Positions 11,745 to 22,689 of a DNA stretch of 64,000 bases are shown here, in pieces; positions within the stretch are counted from its first letter, which is position 1, and every line of letters begins with the position of its first letter. Position numbers and translations under genes: made by a program. The notes below the pieces were generated by a model that searched no databases, was not told the origin of the DNA, and saw only the letters and a list, made by a program, of their open reading frames with translations. This DNA is from Pohlia nutans (Eukaryota > Streptophyta > Bryopsida > Bryales > Mniaceae), in assembly GCA_022496805.1 (NCBI GenBank), contig CM040086.1, positions 684,501 through 748,500 on the forward strand, written 5' to 3'.

Positions 11745-13483
11745 GGCTGCGCTCGCTTGCCGCTTCGATTCGCTCGCTCGCTCGCTCGCTCACAGTTCGA
11801 TCAGGCACCGCGAGCAGATTCCCACACTGAAGCTCGATGCTAGTCCTTCCCCTTCAATCTGGCCAGGCATATGATGTGTGCACGCAGCTGGTAGGATGAA
11901 GTTGTGGCCACCGGGATATCTTGAGCAGCAACGCGAGTGGAGGAGACGCGCTGGTACCGCTGCGATGAGCCATCATCCACCCTCGATTCCGTGCGAGTTC
12001 CGGATGAAAAGCTTCCCTTTCTCGAAGATAAAGTAGACAATCCCCGTTTCCACATGGCACCTGCCATTGGCCCAACTCCCGGACGCATTATCCACTATTT
12101 CTCCTGTCTTTGGATAAAGGATTTCTCCTATTTAACAACGAGAGCTCCTCCGTCTCCACCAATCGCGCTTGTTTTAAATCCGAATTTTCCATTTACCGTG
12201 CACCAGGAAATCAAATAACTGGCCACACTGAAACTATGCGGCATATACTGTGGCCCACGGTATTTGCGAGAGGCTTTGCTTAAAAAAAAGCTCAAAATAT
12301 TGTGGTAAAACTCATCCAAATGGGATGAAGCTTCGTTCAAATTGGATGAATTTGTGTTTAAATGGATTTATACATGTGAAATGGATGAATGTACCCACAA
12401 CCATTATCTACCCACAGTATGTTATATGGTGATTTCAGTGTAGGAGGTAATTTTCCCAGATTTGGCAGTGAACTGAATTGCGAGAAGTGACCGATGCAGG
12501 CAGCTGCCAGAGAAGCCGGGACATCCAAAGAGCGGTCTTTTGGACTCCACCGAAGTACTACAGTACCTTACCTCCGTCATCTGAAGGAGTTGAATGTATT
12601 CAACGTTGAAATACCTCCGATGGACGATTTCTCATGATGTTGATGGACTAGTTTCAGCAGTGCTTTCGTAAGTACGTACCGGCGGTCGGAGAGCTTCAAA
12701 TTCTTCGGGTGGCCGAATCTCCTGAGGGGAGGATCGGACCCATCTCCTCTGCAACACAAAAAATTTCAGCCGAAACGCCCTGCAAGTAACTTGTGTGTCC
12801 AGTCGGGGCGCGATGCGCTTCGACCGAAGTGAACTGCGTGTAGAGAGCCAGCGTTTAGACCCCGTTAAATCGGTTTCGTCAAATTAAATTATCTCCAACG
12901 GTAGCCCTAGCTAGGCGTGCAGTACTTCACGTGCCCAGCACGCACAGCCGAGGCAGTGCGGAAGACATGCGCAGAAAACCGCTTTCCGGAGGCACACGAC
13001 CCGCTTTTGGCGACCTTGGGCTGGACAAGAAGCCGGATTTTGCTTGTACCATTTTGGTACCGTCCTGATACTCACGACGTTTCTTAAAAGAAAACTTGTG
13101 CAATGGTTGAGTGACGACGGAGATTTTACTTTTGCTCTGTTTTCTGTCGAAATCAGAAAGCCTACTGTAATGAAGTGCAGCAGTCCTTGCGCCATTGCTC
13201 AGCTACACGACATATACTTGCGCGAGATATTGGCTGATGCAAACTACAGAGATGAGAGATGACAGAGGTTTTTCGGGTTTGGAATTTCCAAGCACCGGGC
13301 TTCACCGCGGAGACGATGACTTCTTGGAACCGAGTTCCACAGCAAGAACGAGGAGCGATGCAATGTGGAAGGGCGAGTGGTGCAGGGAGGCGTGAGCTTC
13401 AGTCACCGGATCGAGGGAAACACAAGATTGAAAATTCGCAGCACGGATGGTCTCCATAAATTTGACCATCAGGGGTTATCACA
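11745..13483 (-). promoter_or_regulatory. Upstream region of Lhcb4 copy 2
   Basis: This is the mirror image of 2441-4179, with the same GATAA-type words and GAGC-rich leader. No separate gene is supported. Confidence 0.4.
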
Positions 13484-13484
13484 C

Positions 13485-14093
13485 TTCTTCTGAGAAGTTT
13501 GAAAACCCTTGGGAGACTGAGAAACGTGGAGCCAATCGAAATGGACGTATGGACCATATAACTTCTAAGAGCGAAAGGCTTCAAAAGGTTCTTAGACATA
13601 TATTCCACAAAATTTTGAACATCCATATTTGCACTTAAAAGGGACTCACATTAAGCAAAAGGGTAATGGATCATAACCTTCTTTTAATCTTTCAACAAGA
13701 GACTACCACAATTGCCTCAAAATGCAAATTTAGTGTAGCCAGCAAACAAGGGCTTGACAACATGACATTTTTGAAGGCATTGCGATTGTATTCAAGGTCT
13801 CAATGAATGATATGGTGGCACATTGGGTGATGACTCATCAATACGAAATGTATTCCTCAACTGGGAAAAAAATAAAATGGAAAGGATCTTGGTTAGTCTG
13901 TTCAAGATCATAATGAGGATTTTGTCTTTTCAAAACTGTACTGCTCAGCTTCTGACTCTCGAATAAACAGGAGACTGAAGCTTCCTCCATTCTAAGTATT
14001 CCATTGACAAAGCGAAATCAGTCGCTAAGTTGTCAAGGGCTACATAGAACAGAATTTAGGAGGTTGACAATTCAGACCGCAAGGTGCACATCA
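13485..14093. other. Intergenic DNA between right arm and thioredoxin-like gene
   Basis: The first 50 bp (13494-13536) are similar to the reverse complement of 2386-2425, about 80% over the best 40 bp with a small insertion. The rest shows no gene and should include the 3' UTR of the gene that ends at 14094. Confidence 0.45.
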
Positions 14094-16302
14094 TCAAGAA
14101 CTCATCAAATTCTTCAGTTGACTAATGCCGACCTCAAAGCACGAAACAACACCCGGGTGAATATAAAAGCCTGATTTTAGTCCGTAAAGGTCACTCCACT
14201 CTTCGATTGTCTGATCGACATCCAAGTGCTTGTAGATAGCTTCCAGAATTTTAGCTTTGTCACGAGTTGGGAAGGATTCGACAACCTCTCCATTCTTGTA
14301 GAAATGAAACAGTGGCACAATCTGCATGCATCGACATGGTGGTTGTCAGGTCACTGGACTCTAGCCCACCTCATGCATGTCCAGATCCACACAATGTTTC
14401 ACAAATAGCGACATACTACTGGAGAAATAAATGTAAAATTGATTGACAACAAGAGATACGGCCACAGGGATACTTGTAAGCTCATAAATCACACAATTGA
14501 GGTAGTGAGCCATACCTTGATCCTGAATTTCTCAGCTATGTCAGACTGCTCGTCGTACTCATCCATAACCTGCACAAACCAGTATCCCAATAATGCAAAT
14601 TTAGTTGTCCACAAAGTGCGATCTATGTTCAAAGTAACAAGCCTTCTGCTTTGAGTTTCGGAAAGACCAGATGAACGGTCAATCCATGGAGGAAACCAGA
14701 ACAGCCTAAAACATACATTGAGAGCTTCTGAGAATGGAACGTGCTATGGAAAGCACAAGATGACATAGGGTGGATGTCCCTATGACTGATTGCACACCTA
14801 TATCTTCACAACTGCGCACCAAAATCAATTAGGAGCAGTAATAGGAATTGGTAATGAAACTCCATGTTCCTAATGAAATTAATCAGCCTTTTGACCCATG
14901 TGCAAAAGAAATATTTTGACCCATGGGCAATTTCAACTTCCAGGCAGTTGTAAGTATATCACTTTGTAGAATAAAAGTAAAAATTAAATTGTGATAAAAT
15001 TGTGGTGAAAAAAATTGAGCAAACTTTTCTTTTTCTATGAAACAGGGACTCTGTAATACCGGTAGTTGTGAGCAATAATAGGGACGGCTACTCTAGCATG
15101 TCGGATACAGTTTCAAACATGGAGAAACTGGATAGCTTCAATCCCGTTTTCAGACTTAAAACCGAGCACATCAAGGTATCTGATACCATACAGTACTACT
15201 GTAACTATCACGGACATATTCCTGTTTTTCAAAACGTGGAACATACTAGGGTATCCTTTACCGCAAAAAGTTTTGAAGCCTATGCATATTGATTCATGTT
15301 CAAAACTCTTGGACCTTTGATGGCTGAAAAATCAGGCCAGGGTTAAAAAATATGAAATCTTGATATGAAAGTAGTGTTCAGAACTTTTCGAGTCGAAGGA
15401 AAACCCTATTGAGGTACAAAATGTATGTAGACGCCACTTATAGGTGATTAGGGTTTTCAACTTTCAATTTGTGTTCTTTTCAGTCTTTGACAACAAACCT
15501 TACTTCCACCCCAAATTTTCCCCCAAGTATGTAAGACGAGCAATCGCTTCAAGTGACACAGATAGCCCTCTCTACCTTAACCAGTAAAGGACCAAGGATT
15601 CATGGTTTTAAAATGCCAAATTCAATTGATTATATTGTGAAAAATATAATTCAGATGAGACCAAATTTGGGCTTACTTCAAAAAATAAAATGAAGTTGAA
15701 CAAAAATAAGTCCACCTAGAACCTACTCCTAACTGCTAAAAAAAACATGAGGCCCAATTTGGGCTTCTTGGTCCTTTAAGGGCTAATGGAGGCTACACGA
15801 GATGAAAGTCATAGAATAGGTCACATACATTATGTTTCAGAAAGATAACCGAAGCTTCGCCATTGCCAGCTCCTTTACAAAGCTTCTGGAATCCTTTTTC
15901 GATGTAGCGGCAGCTCCCACACGAAGTCCGGAAGAAATCCACAACAACTAAGGCGCCACCGGCCTTGGACTCCTCAATCGTATGCTCCAGATCATTCAGT
16001 TTAGTGATCTCGCGGACGCATTCAATCGGGCACAGATCCTCGTCGTTGTCACTTTCAATATCAGAGCCCATTTCCTTGAGGAGCACCTTCTCGAGTTTCT
16101 GTTTCTTGTACTCATGTGCGTTCAAAAGTGCCCTAATTGCAAATCGCCCTTCTCGCCGTTTCAAAGACTGTGGCAAGGAGAATCCCTTCGTATAGCCAAG
16201 AAAGGAAGCTTTACATGTCGACGAATTCTTTACGAGACTAGTCACTTTGTTACTTGAAGAAGCTGAACCTACAAAAGCTCGGGACACAGATAACACCTCC
16301 AT
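14094..16302 (-). CDS. Thioredoxin-like protein, CGSC type, probably plastid
   Basis: Three exons on the minus strand: 16302-15829, 14569-14516 and 14321-14094, all with GT-AG borders and phase 0, give 251 residues. Residues 1 to about 60 look like a plastid transit peptide (S/K/R-rich, few acidic residues). VVVDFFRTSCGSCRYIEKGF (119-138) is the thioredoxin active-site strand and helix with C128-G-S-C131 in place of the usual WCGPC. The small middle exon gives a DEYDEQSDIAEKFRIK helix. Exon 3 opens with IVPLFHFYKNG, containing the cis-proline (P179) before the last strands. This order matches plant thioredoxin-like proteins of the Arabidopsis At1g07700 type (from memory). Such proteins are thought to be disulfide oxidoreductases. 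The last 45 or so residues extend past the thioredoxin fold and resemble nothing I know. Intron 1 (1.26 kb) contains a TTAA element. Confidence 0.85.
15577..15786. mobile_element. TTAA element (D) inside a thioredoxin-like intron
   Basis: TTAA at 15577-15580 is followed by CCAGTAAAGGACCAAG. The far end reads, in reverse complement, CCCTTAAAGGACCAAG and is bordered by CTAA (15783-15786), one base off TTAA. The 202-bp body has a repeated CCAAATTTGGGC-type word. It lies wholly in intron 1 of the thioredoxin-like gene, so the insertion is compatible with expression. Of the five TTAA elements this one has the longest terminal match (14 of 16). Confidence 0.55.
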
Positions 16303-18230
16303 TTCAGAGCCTGCCTTCTAGGGTTTTACACTGACCAAACAATACTAACTGCTTCCCTTAAACCGCATCGCCTTCAGGAATTAACCATATCTGCAAAACA
16401 TGAATGAATTCACTGTGAGTTTTATAAATTGGCAAAAGAGAATCCAAGTCCCTGGGAAAGTTACAAAGGATACGAAACGCTTGTGAATCGATCGGTTGAT
16501 TGAGGGCAGTTCCGGATTGTGTGTCAACACGATCCAACCTCTGCTGCTACTACTACAGTGGTACTGTTGATGCGTGTGAAACCTAATAAGTTAGTGCTGG
16601 CCCACGGACCAGTGATCTCAAAACTGGCTAAAATTAGCTGGATTTCTATCCAAAAAATGGGGCTAAACCTACAAAGAAAGACAATGAAAAAAAATTTGAA
16701 ATGTAGCGAGAATGCTCATCATGATATACATATGTAGCAACTTCATGAGGTGATATCCGCGGATATCATCATGCTATCACCTTAATATATCAAGGATTGC
16801 CGGATATTATAGAGGTATCGTGAGTATTGTATGCACTGGGTAGCAAAAGTAGATGCCATTTCTGTGAGAGGTCGCATAATGTTCTAAATGTCATAAAGTG
16901 GTTCTGAGATCACTGCCACGGACATTAGACTGGGGGATGACTTCGGCCCCATGGATGAAAACCCACATGCCCCTTCATCAATTGGTTGGAAAAAAATCGC
17001 GTTCACGCTATAAAATATGTTCCCCGCCTCCCCAGGCTGTCACAGCCGCGATACCCGGGGCCGGCCTAGTGAAAATTAAAAGTTGAGACCCTGTTCACAC
17101 CGCGGAAGCTTTGTAATCAAGTTGTTTACTATCACAAACAAAACTGAGTACAGTTTTGACTCACGTTCATTCAAAAAATCATACCATGAGCATGAGTGGA
17201 CCAAATGAAATCGTAGCAAAATAAAAGTTGCAGTATACAATGTGCTACATAGTTCTAAATTTTTTTGAAGTGCACTTGAAATGTGTTTGGAAAGAAAATA
17301 AATTTCAAAGTGAGCTATGTGAAATAATCAAATTTTTTTTCAACTCTCCAAAAGGATTTGGAAGATTTAGAATGAAGCTAATCTTCTTGTACTAGTGTAA
17401 AACATTGTATGTGACTCCAAGAATGCTACAATGTCACAAGTGAGCAAATCTAGAGAGCACAAATTTGCTATGTGAAATACAATTTGATCGCATTTGAACC
17501 CAATTATCGTGGATTTTGGAATGAAAAGTTAGGATTTTTGGCATATGAAAATCTATATTTGGAAGAAAAGAAACCAATTACCATGGAATTTAGGAAGAAT
17601 AATGTTGGAAAGAAATCTAATTTTGTGGAGTTTATTACCACGGTTTTAAGGTTTGGAGTTTAGGGGTTTTATATCATGGGAAAATATTAACATATAATGT
17701 TGGTATAGGCTGTCAACAAGTTCCAAAGAGGAGATGTAACTAAATAGAAAATCCCTTTTTACAAAAACAAAAAAACAAAAAAAAACAAAAACAAAAAAGT
17801 AAAACATACAAACTTACAAGTGTAAACCTTGTAAGCTTTGGAGAAATCAAATGAAAAATATATATTAAATTAAATTAAATACTTCAACGGCAAAAAAAGA
17901 AAATATTTATAGGGGTAAGACGAATAAGCTCTTAGAAACCAAATGGAAAGAAGAGGACACTTTAAAAGAAGATTTTTATATACCAAATAAAAATGCTTAT
18001 TGGCATGTCTATGATGGTAGATTCTACACTAATAATAACATTTGATTGGAGCGGGTACTTTGAAACTATGATCCAGACAAAAGATCTCCAAATGTATTTT
18101 AACAGATGATGACTTCTACAATTAGCAATATGAGCCTTTAAGTCTGTATTTGTTGCTTAGAATGGTAATTTTAAAGTTTTTTTTAGTATTTTTATTAATT
18201 ATTTGTGTCAAAATCATATAGGTTATTCAA
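16303..18230. other. Upstream of the thioredoxin-like gene; no gene seen
   Basis: It should include the promoter and leader of the thioredoxin-like gene, but no core element stands out. The rest is AT-rich DNA with an AC/A homopolymer patch at 17755-17805. Short frames such as 17472-17663 show no family features. Confidence 0.4.
16741..16785. repeat. Nested palindrome around TGATATCCGCGGATATCA
   Basis: 16751-16768 is a perfect 18-bp palindrome with a central CCGCGG. It is nested inside a second inverted pair, AGGTGATA and TATCACCT, about 35 bp end to end. No coding context is present. Confidence 0.6.
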
Positions 18231-18233
18231 AAA

Positions 18234-18553
18234 GCCATTAGGAGAAATCTGTAGTCACAAAGGGGCCTTGGCCTTTGGCACGAGCTGAAAAATTTAGGCC
18301 AAACCGTGCACTTTACAAGAAGGCACCAATGAAGCCACTGTGGCTGCCAGCAGCGCAGTTCCGTGGGTCGCGCCAATCGACGCTACCAACACTGCCGGCA
18401 CTGCCGACATTGCCAGCACTGCGGCTTCCGACGCTGTCAGCGGGCAGCCACTGCACCAATGGGTTTACATAGAAAATGGAGCTTGGGCAGCCGGTTCACC
18501 TAACACGGGCAAGCTTAGAGGGCCCCTTTGGGACCCCATTTTTCTCCTAATGG
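18234..18553. mobile_element. Foldback MITE with internal hairpin
   Basis: The left end begins CCATTAGGAGAAA and carries CAAAGGGGCC some 20 bp in. The right end is the inverted copy (about 29 of 33 positions). The 0.32-kb body is GC-rich compared with its surroundings. It contains a second inverted pair, GTGGCTGCCAGCAGCG against CGCTGTCAGCGGGCAGCCAC, separated by a run of CACTGCCGGCACTGCCGAC-like repeats. Target duplication is unclear. The frames at 18275-18588 are by-products of the repeat. Confidence 0.6.
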
Positions 18554-19204
18554 GATTTGATCTTACCAATATAAGGTTCAGGGTTTAAAATTACAAAAGT
18601 GTTTTATAGAATTTTGACTTTTTATTTATGAGATTTAACCTGATCTACCCCCTTATTTTCGATGATTGCAAATCCAATGGGGTTGTCGAAAAGCCATAGT
18701 TACAATTGCTTTGATTAGGAGATATGTGCATGCAAAGTGTGGGTTAATAGGTTGACTTGAAAATCTGATTTTTAAAATTCTTTTTCTTGTAGGTGTTGAC
18801 CCTTATGACGCTCGTGACGTCGGAAGTGGGATTCCAAAATGGCATTGGAGTCATTAATTGGACCTTTTATGGATGAATAACTGACGAATGAAGTATGAGA
18901 TATTTATACTTCATCCATTCATTATGCATGCATCCATAGCTTAATCACCAACTGCTATTTTGTTTGGAATGACCTTTGCGGGGGCTAAAGCTTGGCGTGA
19001 TTTATTAGAGCGAACGAAGGTGCATAATATGAGTCAGATCTCTTGGGTTGGAATGAAAAGTTTTTGTTTGATTCAATTTTATAGTTTAATGGTTTAGGAT
19101 TTAAGCAATTAGAATAGGCAATCCAAAATAGCATTTAGGGTTTTGTTTGAGCTTTATATGGTTGAATTATTAGTGGATTAGATGTTTAGAGTTTGTAGCT
19201 TTTT
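18554..19204. other. AT-rich DNA, no gene
   Basis: Nothing coding is supported. It precedes the gypsy integrase remnant and may be decayed retroelement sequence. Confidence 0.35.
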
Positions 19205-19900
19205 ACGATAGTACATGTGGGGGGACATTTTGTTGGTTGCCTCACAACACAAAAGGCCCTAATAGCGTGGTACTTTTGGCCCTCTATGTTCACTGATGCC
19301 CACAAATATGCTGCTAAATGCAATGTTTGTCAATGGTATGCTAGGGATGTCCTCCACATAGTGCTTCCCCCTTATTCCACCACTTCTATTGCTTCCATAT
19401 GAAAAATAGAGGATTGACTATATAGGGCTAGTTCATTCTAAATTGTCTCGAGGCATAGCCTATATTATCCCCGCCTTAGATTATCTCACCAAATGGGTGG
19501 AAGCCAAAGGAGTAAAGGTTACTGATAAGAAGACTATGGCCTTGTTTATTTTTGAAAACATCATACCCCGATACGGAGTCCTAAGGGGCTTGATAAGCGA
19601 TCGCCATGTTCATTTCTCTAATCACCTTATTGAAGAAGTCAATTTAGCATACGCGATAGACCACCAAAAACCCACCTCGTATCACTGTCAAACCAATGGC
19701 CTTGCGGAACGAGTCAATCAAACAATTGTTCGTATATTGTGCAAGACTATAGAGGACTATAAGCGCGATTGGGATTCTAAGCTTAATGTGGCCTTATGGG
19801 CTTACCATACCACCTTCAAAGGCACTACAAAAGAGACCTCCTTGGTTCGTTGTTGCTTATAGAGGGGTGCCTGCGCCAGACGTTTAGGATTGCATGTCAT
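19205..19900 (+). pseudogene. Ty3/gypsy integrase remnant
   Basis: At 19217-19402 there is a zinc-binding integrase N terminus: GGHF, then WYFWPSMFTDAHKYAAKCNVCQ, the HHCC finger. After a frameshift the core runs on from about 19413: DYIGLVHSKLSRGIAYIIPA, DYLTKWVEAKGVK (first catalytic D region), LISDRHVHFSN (second D) and QTNGLAERVNQ (catalytic E region), then DWDSKLNVALWAYHTTFKGTTK. This is the plant gypsy integrase order. The usual PYHPQ is SYHCQ here. The frame ends at 19862 with weak chromodomain-side similarity after it. No reverse transcriptase or LTR was found nearby. Confidence 0.85.
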
Positions 19901-20402
19901 TTATGACGAAAAATCACAAGATGTGATAGTTTTATATACAAAGTGATTTTTGAAACAAGTAGAACACTTCTCAAGGAGCAAATTTCATGTTGCTTTCGGC
20001 TCCAAAATGTATGGTTTGCCATTCAAAAGAGTTGTGCATAGTACAAAATATATTTGGCATTTTTGTCTTCCATAATAAACGTTCAATTCTTATGCAATCT
20101 TGATCATGCATACCAAATTTCACTTTCAAAAAATCATCATTCTATTTTTGGTGAATTTTTATAGTCAATTTTCATGGTTTTACAAGATATTTTATCGCAA
20201 GCAATTGGTGTTGAATTTTTAAAGTTTGATAATGGATATATGTAGAGAACATCTATACGCACATCTTTCATTTAAAAAAACCACCCCATTAAGTAACAAA
20301 AATATAAGATCCCAATAAGGGCTCAATTGAGGCCTCATTTGACCAAACTTTGTGAAATAGATATCTCTATGTTTTGATATATCTCTATATCATACTTACC
20401 TA
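19901..20402. other. AT-rich DNA, no gene
   Basis: Probable retroelement-derived or neutral sequence. Short peptide-like stretches after 19900 could be the worn C-terminal side of the integrase. No other signal. Confidence 0.35.
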
Positions 20403-20530
20403 AATTATAGGACATACACATTTTACCTAATAAATTGTAAGAGATTTTACAAATTGTGGGACATACATATTCTATGTAATAAATTGAAAAAAATATTTTA
20501 CAAATTATAGGACATACACATTTTGAAATT
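20403..20530. repeat. About 51-bp tandem repeat, 2.6 copies
   Basis: The unit begins AAATTATAGGACATACACATTTT and is followed by a TAATAAATTG segment. Starts lie near 20403, 20452 and 20505, with 10-20% divergence between copies. Confidence 0.65.
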
Positions 20531-20784
20531 CCATATGATTTGCCCCAGTTCTGTATTGCTTTGTTTTTTCATTTGGTTTTATTTTTGTTCACGTGGATTA
20601 GATGGCCAACAATGTGCTCGCCATTCCAATTGAGAGGAGCATGATTTTTTACAATTTTTTATTCCTCATGAACTTATATTTTGTGTTATGTTTTTCAAGC
20701 ACCCTCGTCCCTGTTGGATTTTTAAAAGTAAGCAATATATATTCATTTCATCTAAAAATTTGTGCATGTAGCTTCAACATCATG

Positions 20785-21359
20785 TTAACCCCTAACCGCC
20801 CAACCATGCATATTTTGCTTGATGTACAGATTTCATCCATAGTTTCTCATCCGTCATGCACTTTTTGTAGTGTGATTTTTTTACTGAAGTTTTTATGGGA
20901 AGTTAGCTTCATGTATGTGTGAACCGATCGACAAAGAGACAATTTATGAAAAATTTATGCGTCATTTTGTGTTGCAGTGTTTCACCCAAAATTTTGAAGA
21001 TTTTAGTCTAAAGTGTTCTTGAAAAAAAAAACTCATTTAATCAAGCATCCAAAAATCTCCAAAAATCACTACACCTAAAGTACTACATTATAAACCATCA
21101 CAACAAATTTCATCCCCATATTGTCAATATCTTTTTCGTAATTGAATTACAAAATAATACTTTATTTTATGTTTCAAAATTTATAGAAAAATATTAGTGA
21201 TAGCAATCAGAGATCTAACCGTATAGATTGAATCTAAATTTCAAAATGTATAACTTTTATTCATACATCAAGTTTCAAATATTCATTTTAGTTGCATTTA
21301 ATAATGCATCTTTGCAAAACTGCCCAAATTGGACATAGGTGAGGACGTTTAGGGGTTAA
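20785..21359. mobile_element. TTAA-flanked element (E), 0.57 kb
   Basis: TTAA at 20785-20788 and 21356-21359 flank a 567-bp segment. The left end is CCCCTAACCGCCC and the right end, reverse complemented, CCCCTAAACGTCC. No transposase frame is present; the 20602-20922 frame crosses the border and is not called. Its ends fit the shared pattern CCCYTAA seen in elements A-D. Confidence 0.55.
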
Positions 21360-22689
21360 ACAATAATCTCAACTTCCATATTCTATGGGAATTCACGAAA
21401 TCATCATTATCCGAGGTTGGATCAGAAAAATGTTCTTTAGGCAGGCTAAAAAAAAGAATGAAAAAAACAACTTTCAACATTATTTTACCATAACTGCTTA
21501 TTAAGTAAAAGATGAAACTTCTACCAGTAGTTCATGCGTAAGTCTTGTATTCTATTGTACAATTAGATCCAAAAAAATGCTTGTCAAAAAATAATTACAA
21601 GTCCTTTTTTCAGAATGGGATAATTTTAAATGGATTTGCACCAAAATCCCCTTGGGCCTCTAGAGATTAAGCTGATTTAAACATGAGAGCCGTTGAAATC
21701 TTAAGAATGATGAATTTATTTAATAGATTAGTTGAAATAAGAAATAAATTAACTAAAAATTTATTTTCTTGCTAGCGAGATAACATGAGCTCGGGGGGTG
21801 CGCTGTACTAAACATGTACGAGTATACGTGAGTGCACAAAAGGGGTATTAATTTGAACACTGCGGTATTACGTATACATACAATAAACATATTTAGAACT
21901 AAAAATATTCACGTATATTTATACTAAACATATATTTAAAACGGAATACATCTGTATACAAAGGTATTTAGACATATAACCTCTTAAACGTATACAAGGG
22001 GGTTTTTAGAAGGGGTCATGAACGCACGTGATTCTCAAACATAATATAGAGTGCACCCTCCGAGAACATGAGTTATAATAAATTCTCAAAATGAAACCAT
22101 CAGTAACCACCAAAGTGAAATTTAATATAGGTTATATTTATTTATTTATTTTAATGAAAATTTTTAATTGGCTTGAAAATACTAGTCCAATTTTGTGACT
22201 AAAGAAGGCTACAACTTGCAAGCTTAAACTAGGGAAGGCTACAATTTGCAAGCTTAGACTAGGCAAGGCTTCCATTTCTTTACCTTCTAAATACTTACAA
22301 TATTTCAAAAGTATTAGATTTTCAATAATGTATTGCATTTGCTACTTCTTGCAAGTTCATGTCTTATACAAAGATGTTATACACACTACTCTACTCCTAA
22401 TTTGCTGTACACATTGTGGTGGGGCCTTGTGCTAAAAGACACTTCAAGCACGTTGGGTCCCCTCTATGATCCCGGTGTTCTTCTTCTTCTTATACACACT
22501 AATTAGAAATTCTTCAACAAATAATCAACTTTGTGCTCATACAGCTAATAATGATAAGTACCATTTGATATGATTTTTAATTTAACAATATCTTGCCATA
22601 AAGTCAACAATGATGTTACTAAGGTTCTAAGGCAAAACCAATGCCCAATTTGACCAATTTTATTTCATGATTGATTACAACGTCATATT
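21360..22689. other. AT-rich DNA with a small 30-bp tandem repeat
   Basis: No gene. At about 22205-22264 two copies of a 30-bp unit (AAGGCTACAACTTGCAAGC then TTAAACTAGGG) are followed by a partial third copy. Poly-CTT lies near 22480. Confidence 0.45.

Larger units (their letters stand above)
9844..13484 (-). repeat. Right arm of the 3.64-kb inverted duplication
   Basis: This is the reverse complement of 2440-6080. It carries Lhcb4 copy 2 and its flanks. Beyond 13484 the sequence keeps recognisable but diverged similarity to the DNA outside the left arm. That suggests an older duplication whose inner part has stayed nearly identical. Confidence 0.95.

Noticed and set aside
2440..13484. The inverted duplication as a pure assembly artefact
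   Set aside because: The spacer and flanks are different, there is a real base difference at 5960 and the flanks share diverged similarity. It remains possible but is not the best reading without read data.
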